From contig JAQFVV010000013.1 of the NCBI GenBank assembly GCA_028023455.1, positions 8,834,411 through 8,898,410 of the forward strand: DNA of 64,000 nt. The letters run 5' to 3'. A program made the translations under genes and the position numbers. The notes under the pieces are model-generated. The model saw only the letters and a list, made by a program, of their open reading frames with translations, was not told the DNA's origin and searched no databases. Source of the DNA: Epiperipatus broadwayi. Lineage: Eukaryota; Onychophora; Udeonychophora; Euonychophora; Peripatidae. This document shows positions 47,538 to 59,490 of this stretch, in pieces; the first letter of the stretch is position 1, and each line of letters opens with the position of its first letter.

Positions 47538-47622
47538 TCAATAATTATGCGCTTATAACGCTCGTTAAAGAAGTTACATATCTTATTAAATTTATTTAAA
47601 GCTTAGCGCTTTCAAAGCTTAG
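47538..47622. repeat. Small unexplained insertion inside the RTE copy
   Basis: Compared with the copy at 20375-20395, about 85 bp containing GCGCTTATAACGC and AAAGCTTAGCGCTTTCAAAG replace about 11 bp of the RTE. The insertion is partly self-complementary. Its origin is unknown. Confidence 0.5.
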
Positions 47623-47809
47623 TCAAAATATAATCCAATTCTGCTGTACCTTCATTTGGATGCTTCCATGTCCATTTCCTTTTAACATTTTTCTCAAAAT
47701 AAGAATTCATAATATAAAGTTTTTCTTTTTCTGCAAACTCCACAAGTCTATGACCTCTCTCATTTCTATTACCATAACCAAAATTACCTCTAGCATTTTC
47801 ATTTCTCAT
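47612..47809 (-). pseudogene. RTE endonuclease C-terminal fragment
   Basis: 65 residues: FGYGNRNERGHRLVEFAEKE, VKRKWTWKHPN and AELDYILTKL. It is truncated by the insertion at 47538-47622, so the catalytic SDH is in another frame (near 47495). Confidence 0.85.
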
Positions 47810-48107
47810 TTATTTATCAATTCTAGCATTAAAGTGTCCCATAATAGTTTTAAAATGTTGTTTACTCTAATCAAAAGCCTTTTGTACATCCATATAAAAA
47901 TCTTCTACTATTTCATCACTATGAGAGCTTGTTGTGACATAAACCGGAATCATGTGCATTTGGTACCTGCTATTAAGTTGTATAACTAATCTTGCCACTC
48001 TCCCCAATGTTCTTCCACTTTTTATTTATAATGAATCTTACTCCACTTGTATTTCCAATATTTGTGCCTTTATAGTAGAGTACATGTCCACTTTTTAAAT
48101 TAATTGT

Positions 48108-48302
48108 CTATTCACCTTTTCTTCTAACTTCACAAAGACCAATAATGGCCCATTTAATATAAGACAGCTCTTCTAATTCTTGCAATCTTCCTTCACTTGA
48201 AAGTGATCTGCAGTTGTAAGTACCTAAAAAAAAAGTCGTCATCAAATGGCAGCCTGGGTCCACAATCAGGTGATTCTTAGTCCCTCTGCCTTTGGCCACC
48301 AA
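48108..48302 (-). pseudogene. RTE endonuclease N-terminal fragment
   Basis: 64 residues: basic start KGRGTKNHL, then FLGTYNCRSLSSEGRLQELE with the catalytic Asn, and WAIIGLCEVRRKGE with the catalytic Glu. In database annotations such sequences are often labelled 'craniofacial development protein 2-like', which is a misannotation of this domain. Confidence 0.85.
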
Positions 48303-48587
48303 CCGCTGTCTTGGCTGGTGACTTTACAGCCTCCTGGGAATAAGGACCATGATTTATTTTTGTCTGTCATGATTGTATATATGTATTGGAAAAATATTTA
48401 TCATTTACACATACATTCTGCCTTATCAGGCAATTGAGAATAAAGGCCATGGTGTTTTTTGATCTTGATCTCAGAAGTCAAAAGCCAATAAACTTACCAT
48501 GCTGACTAATGTCAGTAGCCCATCCATGTTCATGTACTCTATGAATAATCACATAGTAATAACAGCTGCAACAACAAGAAAGTATGG

Positions 48588-50081
48588 AGAAAAAATAAGA
48601 TCTTGCAATTTTTTTTATTATAAAAGTTTGTCTTTTGTTTTTTTTTCTAATTTTTAGAAATTCTTATTTCTAATTTTTAAAGATAGAAGGGGAAAGAAAG
48701 AAAAGAAAATATAGATTTTTTTTCTTTTGCAATTAGCTCTATTGTTGAAACTTAGATAGTGGAGGTATTTTTGTGCTATCTGTTAAGCTCATCAATTTGG
48801 AATGTTTCCACAGGATTATAAGCAAAATATGACCAAAAAAGGACCTATATTAAAGGTGTGAACCACACTTTGAGGACTAAAAAAAAACTATAAATTATAG
48901 GATTACCTTTTGTTTAAATTAATTGGAATTTTGCCGAAGATAGTAATTGATCAATTGGTTTTTGATTCGGCTTGGACTCGTTGACAATTTAAAACCTGCA
49001 AAGCTAAATTAAACAAATAATATTTTAAAAGTGCAGAGAATATATTGAGTGGCTAAGAATTATCAGAACTTTCCCCCTCGGGTAACTTCTTTTTCCGACA
49101 CTACCTGGAACTGCCAATGGAAATGCTGATCTTGTGAATGTGAACATGTAGAGCTAGTCTTGAAAAATGGACTAAAAATGGAAATCTTGAACAATTCATG
49201 ACAACCATAAGATGAAGTACTTTCCCCCATAGAATCAAGAAACTACCCTGATCAATCAGGGTAACTAGACTTTTTTTTACAAGGAGCATTTGTGTGTTTA
49301 ATATATAATATGTATAATGGCATACTAGAATTTTGAAAAGCCTTCACTTCAAATAGATATAAATCTCAACAATTGAAGGTTTTTTTTTACGCCTTTGTTA
49401 ATTACGTATATTGTACTAACTTAAATTAACTAATATATTAAATTTTTTAATTTTATTAATTAACCATACCTTTTTTTTATATCATTGTTATACTAGTAGT
49501 ATGTATCTAAATAAAAATTGTATATTCGATATAAGGGAAGAGATATAAAGAAATAGATGGTCCAGTATGTTCTGGAATTGGGTTTTAACATTTGTGAGAA
49601 AGGGTTTGAATGTTGCTATTAAGTGCACTCTTATTAATAAATGGCTCTTGAGTTCACTCCTAGTCTGTATATACCATAATTATTGGTGTCCTTCAATACA
49701 CTGGGATTAAGTGACGGCACCTGTTTCTTTGAGAATGATGTGTTAAGTCAGTATTAGTAATAAATAAATGGAGGTGGTTTGGTTAAATAAATGTGAGGGG
49801 AGGGAATAAGAAAGGAGAAAGAAAAGGGGTTTAATAAATATTTCAACATTAATCACGTGTTTGTTTGATTTCAGTCAAGTATTCCTCTAAGTCCGACACA
49901 GGTTTGTTTTAAAGTTGCATTGGGTGATTGCTGTTCATTAACAAATAAACAACCTCGATTGTAAAAATGTTCGCATTCTGGTTCTAAGCGAAAAAAAGGT
50001 TGATGGTGTCCTCGTTCGGCTACCTTATTTTATAAGTTTTATATAAAAAAAAATACGGACTTTTCAAAATGTCGTGGCACA
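48588..50081 (+). repeat. Left LTR of the second Gypsy element
   Basis: Matches 54127-54457 plus 55871-57060. Landmarks: AGATAGAAGGGGAAAG, TTAGATAGTGGAGG, ACTTTCCCCC, GTCTGTATATACCATAAT, AGGGGAGGGAATAAG. It ends ATGTCGTGGCACA. A TATATACC box near 49669 may belong to its promoter. Confidence 0.8.
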
Positions 50082-50282
50082 CAGTAAAAATAAAGAAAAT
50101 GGCATACCAATGTTTAGGGCTCGTTAACTTAATAAACAGTCTGAGATTAAGGTAAAAAGGCAGTTAAGGCAGGCTCGTGTGATTAAAATGGGGAGATAGT
50201 ATCCCAGTAGGGGAGAGTTTTGAGTTTTGGAAGTAATTTTAAAATATTTTAGATAAAAATTCAAGATAGAATTAAAATAAAA

Positions 50283-50507
50283 ATGTTTGGAGGAGGAGAA
50301 ACCCTATTCGAATGCCTAGAAAATTTAGAATGTTTTTGTATATACAAGGCAAAGGAAGAAGAGAAAATATTCATAGCATGTAATCATTTAGTGGGTATGG
50401 CAAGAGATTGGTGGAAAATAATACAGAAAAGACTGGACGATTTTAAGCGGTATAAAAATAAATTAATGCTTACGTTTTGGAACATAGAGAGACAAGAAAA
50501 GATGTGA
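50283..50507 (+). pseudogene. Gag fragment of the second Gypsy element
   Basis: 74 residues: MFGGGETLFECLENLECFCI, then EEEKIFIACNHLVGMARDWW, which resembles the Gag capsid opening ('F..A..YL.G.A..WW'). The frame stops after 'ERQEKM' and relics continue to about 50700. No zinc knuckle was recognised. Confidence 0.7.
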
Positions 50508-50819
50508 AGACGGGTAGAATTAGAAAGATATAAAAAAGGGATAGGATATAGATTTTTTTTTTAAAGCAAATGATGAAATTGAGGAGGATGATAGAATGTC
50601 CTATTTCAAAACATCAGATTATAGATGTCATAAAAAAAATATGCCAAAAAATATATGAGAGAGGCAATCTGTAGGTGCAAAGGATTGGAAGACATATTCC
50701 AAGGTCTAGAGAGGAAGAAAACCTACAGAAATAAGAGAAGCAAGAACTACTATCTAAACTGTTAAATGTAGTCATTGAGGAATAGGAAATGGTTCAAACG
50801 ATGGCTGAACAAACTTGCC

Positions 50820-51140
50820 CTGTGATATTGATAATAATACAGGAAATAAAGATACAGGCTCTACTAGACATGAGGAGTCAGGTCTCTATAATCTAGAATA
50901 AAATATTAGATCAAATCAGAAGTCAGAAGAGGGAAATACAGTTGTTACCATTAAGAAGGTCTGAAATAACTATTGCTAATGGTAAAAGTATTTTGTTGGA
51001 CCCTATACAAATATACGGGGTAGTACAAGTGGGGGAAAAAAGGATACAGCATATGTTATTGTCAATGTTGGGTTTGATAGAGGATCTTATATTGGGGTCG
51101 AATTTTTTGCACCAAACCGGGACAAAAATTAATTATAGCT
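50820..51140 (+). pseudogene. Protease relic of the second Gypsy element
   Basis: ALLDMRSQVSI near 50860 stands where the retropepsin D-S/T-G catalytic motif is expected, so the key Gly/Ser is lost. Then SEITIANGKSI and EDLILGSNFLHQTGTKI follow, the latter being the usual ILG-DFL end of the domain. Confidence 0.7.
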
Positions 51141-51399
51141 AAAAAATATAGTGATAGGAAATGAAAAGATGCCATTTAGTGGTCGTAGCACACAGTAACA
51201 ATAAAGTAGCATATATAGTAGCTAACAATATATACCAAGAAGTAGGGCATAAAATAACTGAATTAGGAAGTAATAACAGGGGCTATAAAAGTCAACTTAA
51301 AGAGGTACTTTTGCAAAACGAGTGAGTATTCGCCACAAAATCTGGAATTATAAAGGGTTATGTTCACCAAATAAAGGTGAAAGAAGAAACTCGTTTTGA

Positions 51400-52200
51400 G
51401 GATAGGTCGTACCCTGTTCCTGTCCTATAAAGTCGAAGTAGATAAACAAATACAACAAATAGAACAATGGATATCATAAAAAAGCAACAATCACCATATA
51501 TAAACTATTTGGTAATTGTAAAAAAAATGGCTGTATGAGTGTAAGCTTAGTCGTTTGCCAGTTAAATACTCTTACTATACCTGACTGGGATGTTCTGTAT
51601 GAGTGTAAGCTTAGTCGTTTGCCAGTTAAATACTCTTACTATACCTGACTGGGATGTTCCGCCATGAATTATAGATTTGTTGTTGCAATTTAAGGGAAAT
51701 ATTTTTCATCATTTGATTTGATATCATGTTATTGGAAGGTGTTGCTTCACGCTGATGACCAAATGAAGGCTTTACATATGTGTTTCAACGAGTTCTATTT
51801 GGACTCGTTAACAGTGGATCGGGACTACTGCGATGTTTAGATCAGGTCTTATCTCAGAGGGTAAAGGAATTTATACTATATTATATGGATGATGTCGTGA
51901 TAGCATCATGATCGCCACAGGAACATTTGGAAAACGTGTTTCTTTGGGAATGCCACGAAAAAAATATCACAATCTAAAGAAAAGTAGTCTTCTTCAGGAA
52001 GAAATTATATTTCTCTGTCATCTCGTGTGTTCAAGGTGTGAGATCCCATCCAGACAAGATAGAAGCGATCGTTAAATTTCCCCAGCCTAAGAACAGAAAA
52101 CAAATTAGGTAGTTTCTAGGCATATGTAATTTCTATCAAACGTTCTACAAGGATTTTTCTAGATACACAAGCGCTTGTGCATCTGCTGAGAAAAGAGAGC
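51400..52200 (+). pseudogene. Reverse transcriptase relic of the second Gypsy element
   Basis: Shattered over several frames: YPVPVL..EVDKQIQQIEQWI and SPYINYLVIVKK (N-terminal fingers), QLNTLTIPDWDV, LFGLVNSGSGLLRCLDQVLS (motif B), ILYYMDDVVIAS near 51880 (motif C, YMDD kept), VISCVQGVRSHPDKIEAI and KQIR.FLGICNFYQTFYKDF (thumb). Motif A was not clearly seen. A 64-bp tandem duplication lies inside at 51531-51658. Confidence 0.82.
51531..51658. repeat. 64-bp perfect tandem duplication inside the RT relic
   Basis: CTGTATGAGTGTAAGCTTAG begins at 51531 and 51595; both units end ACTGGGATGTT. Since 64 is not divisible by 3, it also shifts the frame. Confidence 0.95.
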
Positions 52201-52620
52201 AAGAAAATTTTGTAGATATTGTTATGCTCGCCTGTCCGGATTTTGACAAACCTTTCATGTTACAAATAGACAGTAGTAGAGTAGGATTGGGGCGGTATTG
52301 TTTCAGGAGAATGAAGAGAAAATACCTTGAGTTTTATATTTTTTAAATAGGACATTAAATGCAGCAGAAAGAAATTATACCACAACAGAAAGGGAGGCAT
52401 TGGCAATCGTTTGGGCATTAAATAAACTTAAGCATTTGCTTCTGTGATCCAAGGTTATTATAATCACCGATCATAAAAGTTTGGAGTTTATAAATAGGTG
52501 TTATTTAACCTATGATAGGCTTATAAGTTGGGTGTTGTACACACAGAAATGTAATTACAAGGTAACATTGCTCTGGGAGAGAAAATATAGTGCTGGATAT
52601 ATTGAGCAGAAATGTGATTT
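52200..52620 (+). pseudogene. RNase H relic of the second Gypsy element
   Basis: MLQIDSSRVGLG near 52260 (first catalytic Asp), TEREALAIVWALNKLKHLL near 52390 (catalytic Glu), and VIITDHKSLEFINR near 52455 (catalytic Asp). Frames change between them. Confidence 0.8.
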
Positions 52621-52699
52621 CGGACCACGGCCAAAATTTAATACTAGAGGGAGCTAGATTAATAACTCTTAGAACCGTCCTGAGGGGTCAGTAAAGAAA

Positions 52700-53930
52700 G
52701 ATATGAAGAGACTGAAGTTTTTACAAAACTCGGATGCTACATGTAAGAAGCTGATACAAGGGTGTAAAAAAGCAAATTCCAGACAATCAGAAATTCGCAC
52801 ACAGTGGAAAAACAAAATTACATCATTATAAAATAACAAATGGGTTGCTGATGTTTCAGGTCAAAAGGGGGATAGTTTGCTGCAAAGTAGTCATACTGCA
52901 AAATCTAAGAGAAAAGCTAATGAATTATGTACAGAGGATATATAGGCAATATAGTTCACTCAAAACAAGTAAACTTCTACAGAGATATATTATTGGCCAA
53001 ATTTGTATAAGTCGGTGGTCACTACGTTGCAGAAGTGTCACGAATGTTGGCAAAATAAACCGGCTAATTAAAATTATGCTGGGATGCTGGCACCAATAAT
53101 AGCTACGAATCCAAATGGGCTATTAGCCATAGATTTTTATGATCTACTACCTTTTCGTAAATATAAATATATGTTAGTGACATAAAATGTTTTTGCAAAA
53201 TTAGTAGAGGCCTACCCCTTACAAAGGGTTGACACCAAATCCTCCATAACCTTTCTAAAGAGAAACAATTTATTCAAGTTGGAAAACCTCGGACAATTTT
53301 TGAGTGGCCATGGTACCCCATTTATATCAAAAGAATGGAAAAGTTGGCTTCAGCAAGAACAGATACATCATATTTTCACCTTTATCCGAAACCCCCAGTC
53401 TAATCCTTGCAAATGGGTTATGAAAGAATTGGGGAACTTGTTTCGTGTACATTTGAAAGGTAACCACCAACTGTGGTTTAAAATATTGCCACAGATGGTT
53501 AAAATTATTATACGTACCACAAGTTTACAGGACTAGCTCCAGAACGCTTGCATTATGGTCAGGTCCAGCCTTCTTTTCTCAAGTGTCCCATTCCTACTGG
53601 GAGTGAAACTGTGAATGTAGCAGAGGATCGGAGTTTCGCTAGAGACAGATTGAAGAAGAGAGCTGAACAGAGAATAAAGAAAGGAAATGCTCGTCCAATA
53701 CACTTTACAGTAGGAGATTGGATTTATGTTAAAACACAGCTAGTTAGTACATTGAGTGATAAACAATATAAATTTTTTTTCCCCTTTATTTGAAGATCCC
53801 TACAGGAGTATTAAAAAATGCAGACCTAAGGCATTCATAGTACAAGGAAAAAGAAATAAAAAGGGGACCTATAATGCACGAAGCCTAAAACTATTTAAAG
53901 AGAATGAAGAAAAGACCCTACTGGGTAATT
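52700..53930 (+). pseudogene. Integrase relic of the second Gypsy element
   Basis: HHYKITNGLL-like N-terminus near 52820, zinc-binding relics (SVTNVGKIN, where C..CQ.NK is expected), LLAIDFYDLLPF near 53130 (first Asp), then the frame 53279-53536 with LSGHGTPFISKEWKSWLQQE (the second Asp is replaced: SGHGT for D-GTQ), IRNPQSNPCKWVMKELGNLF (the catalytic Glu is replaced by Cys-Lys), and 53548-53793 with RPIHFTVGDWIYVKT, the C-terminal domain. Loss of DDE residues confirms it is dead. Confidence 0.82.
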
Positions 53931-54126
53931 AAAAATATTTTTTTTAATTTTTTTTTTTTTGGGAAAGGGTGCAATTAGCTGATATTTTTCTGCCAGCTCA
54001 TATTCATATATATATACGCATATATATATATTTTATTAAAATCATATATAATGTTATTTAAATTAAAAATTATTCTTTTGAAATGGAATTTTAAAAGTTT
54101 TTTGAAGTGAATTAAATCGAGATAAA

Positions 54127-57060
54127 AGAAAAAATAAGATCTTGCAAGTTTTTTTTTATTTTTATAAAAGTTTGTCTATTGTTTTATTTCTAATTCTTGG
54201 AAATTTTTGTTTCTAATTCTTAAAGATAGAAGGGGCAAGAAAGAAAAGAAAATATAGATTTTTTTTTCTGCAATTAGCTCTAGTGTTGAAACTTAGATAG
54301 TGGAGGTATTTTTGTGATATCTATTATACTCGTCAATTTGGAATGTTTCCACAGGATTATTAGCAAAATATGACCAAAAAAGGACATATATTAAAGGTGT
54401 GAACTCAGACTTTGAGGACTAAAAAACCTATAAATTATGGAATTGCCTTTTGTTTAACTGTTGGGACTAAGCCGCCATATTGAATTTTTGAAAATACTGG
54501 CCTGAGACACAATTTTCACAATAACTTCAGTTTTAATTATGTTAGAGCAAAAACAATGGCATTTCTAGAAACTAGAAAAACTAAGGAAAACAATAAGCAT
54601 AAAATAAATAGTGATAACTATATAAAAAATAAGGAAAAAAGAAATTTTCACATCCGAAATAATTATTTTATTGTTTGTTCATAATTTGGAAATTAACATT
54701 AACTAAAATTTAAATTACATCTTCAATGATAATTTCTTTGTATTCTTCACAAAATTATCTTTCTAAGCATGTATAACATGTCTTACCTGAGATAATCCAT
54801 AGCTTCACAATGCCCAAAAGAAGTTGGTTATGAATGCTTCATTTTTATCTTGTACCCCAACCGTTTCAAATGTCAAAGGCATCTATAAAAAAAAAGATTC
54901 ATCCTAATAAAAGATACAAAAGAAATCATCATAGCAATTGGCTTCTTGTCTATCTAAAACTAGAAATTGTAAGCTACTGTCTATATCACTGATAAAATGA
55001 GTCATCTCTTCATTTTATATTTTTTTGTGTACATCAGTGATGTTTATATTCTTTATGCACACAAGTGATGTTTATATTTTTTATGCACAAAAGTGATACT
55101 ATCTTGTTATATTTATTGTATCACATAGATATAATTTATTTGCATATAGTCCATTTGTTAGCTATAGACTTGAAAATAATGTTATGAAACATATAGCAAA
55201 ACCAGAGTGACTCCAAAGCATAAACAAGAATAAACAAAAACATAAACAAGAATCAATTTGATTATATGCCTGCGTAGGCAATCTTTTTATACATTTGATT
55301 ATTAGTTTTATAATTCATTACTTGTAAACACGAACATATTATATAAACATAATTATAAATAATAAATTATTAAACTTTTTGAAAATCATTATTTTATAAA
55401 ATAAGTTGATTAGAACTTTAGAAAATCACGATAGAACTTTAGAAAATTATGGTAGATATGAATTCTATATGAGCATAAATAAATATATAACTACAAACTA
55501 CCACACACTAATTACAAACTAAAATTAATAAAAAAGATAATTTTTTCAAAAAATTAAAAAAAAAAAAAATTAAAATTTTATACTTGCAAGTCATTATGTT
55601 GAAGGTCTATTGTAGGCCTTGTTTGTGAATAACACCGAAGAAATTTTCACTTGCAGGCTGTAAACCATTTTTTGTCTTTTATTGCTTCATGATAATTACA
55701 AAAATTATCAAAAAGAAAAAAATTAAATACTGTGGTTGATTAAAATTACTGCAATGTCATTGAGCTATCAAATGCCCGTATTTTGGTTGATGTTATGCTT
55801 ATATACTTTTTACGTCAGTAAAGAAAGAAAATAACACGTCATCCGACGAACACTCACAGCGCGTAAACAGTTAAATTAATTGGAATTTTGTCGAAGATAA
55901 TGATTGATCGATTGGTTTTTGATTTGGCTTGGACTTGACAATTTAAAATCTGCAAAGCTAAATTAAACAAATAATATTTTAAAAGTGCAGAGAATATGTT
56001 GAGTGGCTAAGAAGTATCAGAACTTTCCCCCTTGGGTAACTTCTCTTTCCGACACCACCTGGAACTGTCAATGGAAATGCCGATCTTATCAATGTGAACA
56101 TGTAGAGCTAGCCATGGAAAATGAACTAAAATGGAAATCTTGAACAATCTATGACAGCCATAGGATGAAGTACTTTTCTCCACAGGATCAAGAAATTACA
56201 CTGATTGGTCGGGATAACTAGACTTTTTTTTTTACAAGAAACATTTGTTTGTTAATGTATAATATGTATAATGGTGTACTAGAATTTTGAAAAGCCTTCA
56301 CTTCAAATAGATATAAGTTTTAACAATAGAAGGGTTTTTTTTTTACGGGTTTGTTAATTACGTATATTGTACTAACTTAAATTAACCAATATTATATATT
56401 TTTTCATTTTATTATTTAACCTTACCTTTCTTTCCTATCATTGTTATACTAGTATGTATTTAAATAAAAATTGTATACTCGATCTAAGGGAAAAAATATA
56501 AAGAAATAGGAGTCCAGTGAATTCTGGAATTGGGTTTAACATTTGTGAGAGAGGGTTTGAGTGTTGCTATCAAACACATTCTTATTAGTAAGTTGCCCTT
56601 AAGTTCACTCCTCGTCTGTATATACCATAATTATTGGTGCCCTTCAATACATTGGGATTAAGTGACTGCACGTTCCTTTGGGAATTATATGTTAAATCTG
56701 TATTAGTAATAAATAGATCGAGGTAGTTTGGTTAAATAAATGCAAGGGGAGGGAATAAGAAAGGAGAAAGAAAAAAGGTGTTTAATAAATATTTCAACAT
56801 TAATCAAATGTTTGTTTGATTTCATTATTATTTAACTAGTTAAGTATTGTATTCCTTTTATAGAATTTATGTCGGACACAGGTTGTTTTAAAAATTGCAT
56901 TTGGTGATTGCCGTTCACAAAAAAATAAACATTCTCAATTGTAGAAATCTTTGCAATCTGGTTCCAAGCAAAAAAAGCTTTGTGGCGCCCTCATTCGGCC
57001 ACCTTATTTTGTAAGTTTTATAATAAAAAAAATACAGACTATTCAAAATGTCATGGCACA
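54127..57060 (+). repeat. Right LTR of the second Gypsy element, split by an insertion
   Basis: Two parts, 54127-54457 and 55871-57060, are collinear with the left LTR. The break is at a TTAA, which is duplicated around the insertion. It ends TCATGGCACA at 57060. Confidence 0.8.
54458..55870. mobile_element. 1.4-kb TTAA-flanked insertion, piggyBac-like non-autonomous candidate
   Basis: The left LTR reads GTTTAAATTAATTGG without a break; the right LTR has TTAA at 54454-54457, then 1413 bp beginning CTGTTGGGACT and ending GTAAACAG, then TTAA again at 55871-55874. The ends share only CTGTT/AACAG as inverted repeats, and the interior is AT-rich without an open frame. A TTAA duplication is the hallmark of piggyBac-type cut-and-paste transposition. 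Ends this short are weaker than usual for that superfamily, so the class is tentative. Confidence 0.65.
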
Positions 57061-57079
57061 ATAAGAATTAAATTTTTTT

Positions 57080-58870
57080 TATTAAAAACCTATCTTTTCA
57101 ATCACTGGCATATTTCCTTTTAATATTAGATTTATTCTGCTAAAAGCACCTCCGTCCAAGTTTAATTCTATGACTGATGTAATTCGTTATATTTTCATTT
57201 GGATTAATCTGATCAATGCATTTGTAATTGTTAACTTCTATTTCATGAATGTTTTTTTTTTTTGTTCTGATAAAATCTATTGAACAAAAAGAACTGCATT
57301 ATCAGCAAAATCTAGATTACTTAAATATTCAGTTACTTTCTCATTTTAATTCACAAAATACTTTTTATAAAACTGTTATAAAAAGTTTTGGAGATACGGA
57401 ATCACTCTATCCTACATTCTTATTATTGTTAATTTTTTTTATTGCCACTATATAATCTAATCACTGCTTTTGCATTTTGATGGTCATATCCTGGATATAT
57501 ATATATATCTTTATGGTCCAAAACAATCACTGGAAATGCTTATAGAATCATATCTTTTGCTGAATTTGTAAAGTGGCAATTCGTATTTATTATCTTTCTA
57601 TAACTTCTTTCAATATTTGGATATGATTTGGTGTGCTAAAATCTCTTAAATCCAGCTTGTATTCTTAATTTTTGTTTATTGGTTTGAATCCAAACTTTGC
57701 TGTACATAAATTATAATTCTCTTGATAAAAATTTTGAATAGAACTGATAGAAGACTGATAAGTCTGTAAATTGTCATATCTTTATCACTTTTCATAGATA
57801 TTTATTAGTACTGCATTTTTCTCATTACCTAGTAATGTCTTTATCATTTAGACATTTGGTGTATAAGTTTTGTAAACAATTTTTTTATTTTTTCATCTGT
57901 ATCTTTTAAGATATCAATAATATTTCATCAATTTCTGGAGATTTTCCTTTCTACATAGATTTAATTTTGACTCTCACTTCTTCATTTAAAATGCTTGACA
58001 ATTCAAATATAATTGTAGTGTTTACTTTATTTTATTGTTCTTTATTACTATACAATTCTTTATAGGACTTTCATTTATGATGTCATCCCTTCATATTTTC
58101 TTATTGCTCAAATAACTTTGCTTCAAATATCAAGATGTTGAAATTTTTATTCTCTTCTATAGCTTTTAGTTAATTTTCAAATTAACTCCTTTATATTTTA
58201 CAGAATTCTAAATATTGATTCTTATTAAGAATTCATTTTTAAATATTTTTATGTTTTTTTTTTCTTCATATGTTATTTTGTTTCAGTTGAAATACCAGCT
58301 ATCTTTGTTGCAATTCTTGATAAAATATTGAATTGTCTTACTGTTAGTTTCGTTATATTTTAGCTATTTTCAAAGTCTGAATATTTTAAAATTATTTTCA
58401 AGTTCTAATTTGAGTACATTGTAGTGTTTCTGAGGATTAAGAATATCAATTGTTAATATAATTTTTTTTTGGCTTTAGTTTTAATACATATAATATTTTT
58501 CACTTATTGATAATTACTTCCTGGATTAAATTATTAAAAATATTACAATCTTAAAATACATATTTTCTAGTAGTCAAAATATAATCCCATTCTGCTGTAC
58601 CTTCATTTGGATGTTTCCATGTCCAGTTTTATTTAGCATTTTTATTCATAATATATACTTTTTTTTTTCTGCAAATATTATGTCTATGTCTTCTCATTTC
58701 TGCCACTGTAACCAAATTTACTCATAGCACTTTGATCTTTAGTTATTTTTCAATTGTAGCATTAGTCTCTACTATCAATCTTCATAGTATTCTACTTTTT
58801 ATTTATAGTGACTTTCAGTCCACTTGTGTGTTCATAGTAAAGTATGGTACTTATGGATTAGTTTGGTTGT
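57080..58870 (-). mobile_element. RTE-clade LINE, strongly decayed copy lacking its 3' end
   Basis: Reading plus-strand text, ATTTCCTTTTAATATTAGAT (57110), AAGTTTTGGAGATACGGA (57383), TAATCTAATCACTGC and ATTCTGCTGTACCTTCATTTGG (58590) occur in the same order as in the copy at 45.4-48.3 kb. Indels and substitutions are dense and no useful frame remains. The endonuclease N-terminal part is truncated near 58870. Confidence 0.8.
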
Positions 58871-59490
58871 GATGAAAGTAGTCAGCACAAACTAATGTGT
58901 ATATAAAAACCAAATTAAACACATTTATAATCTTCTAAAAAGAAAATGAATTAATTTTGTAAGTGAATATTAGATAATATTCTGATAAGTTAGTAATAAA
59001 AATATTGCTTTTGCTGCTAATTTTATAATTTAAACTATGCTGTGATGTCATGAAAGAATGCTGGCCCGATAATCAATGATTTGGCCAAAGGAATGTGTTT
59101 ATGTGATTTACTGTCCAACTTTAATTGTTGCAAAAGTGAACGTGCTTAGTAGTATTTTTTTTCCCTCCAAAATTAAATGATTAAAATTTGGAAACTGCCT
59201 GCTACTTAGGTCAATGCAGTCCACTATTTTTAAAACTATGGTATCCTGCCTTCACAAAAAATCTGCACAAACGGCCTTACTTTATGTCTACAGTTGCTGT
59301 TATGTTCAGAATCATCGAAAGAGAGTAGCCATTCATATTGAAAACATGGTTTGACATAAGAAATTTCAGTCTGCCGCAGTGATGATAAGAAATATTTTGT
59401 AAATGGACAGAATTGTGTGATTAAATATGTTATATTTTTTTGTTTGGTTACCCCTTGTAATAAATGTAGATTGTTAAAAGTTTACTTGTT
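58871..59490. other. Spacer
   Basis: No recognised gene. The segment at 59200-59400 is less AT-rich but lacks a frame. Confidence 0.4.

Larger units (their letters stand above)
45388..48310 (-). mobile_element. RTE-clade LINE, nearly full length
   Basis: In the sense direction: endonuclease N-terminus (48302-48108, GTYNCRSLS and IIGLCEVRRKGE with catalytic Asn and Glu), endonuclease C-terminus (47809-47612, NERGHRLVEF and ELDYIL), linker (47315-47130), RT motif A (46462-46265, FVNYEKAFDS), motif C near 46120 reading LDFEDDVVIF, motif D/E (46099-45860, INVKKTKVMFNG and YKYLGQIINTDG) and a TGATGA-type tail at 45388. Stops and frameshifts separate these, and an ~85-bp insertion sits at 47540. 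FEDD instead of FADD shows decay of the active site. Confidence 0.92.
48588..57060 (+). mobile_element. Ty3/Gypsy LTR retrotransposon, heavily decayed, with ~1.5-kb LTRs
   Basis: Left repeat 48588-50081 and right repeat 54127-57060 (about 1.52 kb after removing a 1413-bp insertion) are direct repeats and both end TGGCACA. Between them on the plus strand lie Gag, protease, RT, RNase H and integrase relics in Ty3/Gypsy order. The exact left LTR border is uncertain: shared sequence starts at AGAAAAAATAAGATCTTGC, but TGCAATTAGCT, which occurs 11 bp long after the purine tract at 53961-53968, could be the true TG start. Many stops occur; this element looks older than the one at 10.4-15.8 kb. Confidence 0.85.

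Noticed and set aside
48108-48302. Host gene 'craniofacial development protein 2-like'
   Set aside because: The sequence is the endonuclease of an RTE retrotransposon, followed by RTE RT blocks on the same strand; the name is a common misannotation.
53961-53990. Clear PPT and LTR start of the second Gypsy element
   Set aside because: Attractive by motif, but the collinear LTR sequence starts about 160 bp later and TGCAATTAGCT recurs there, so the border is left open rather than called.
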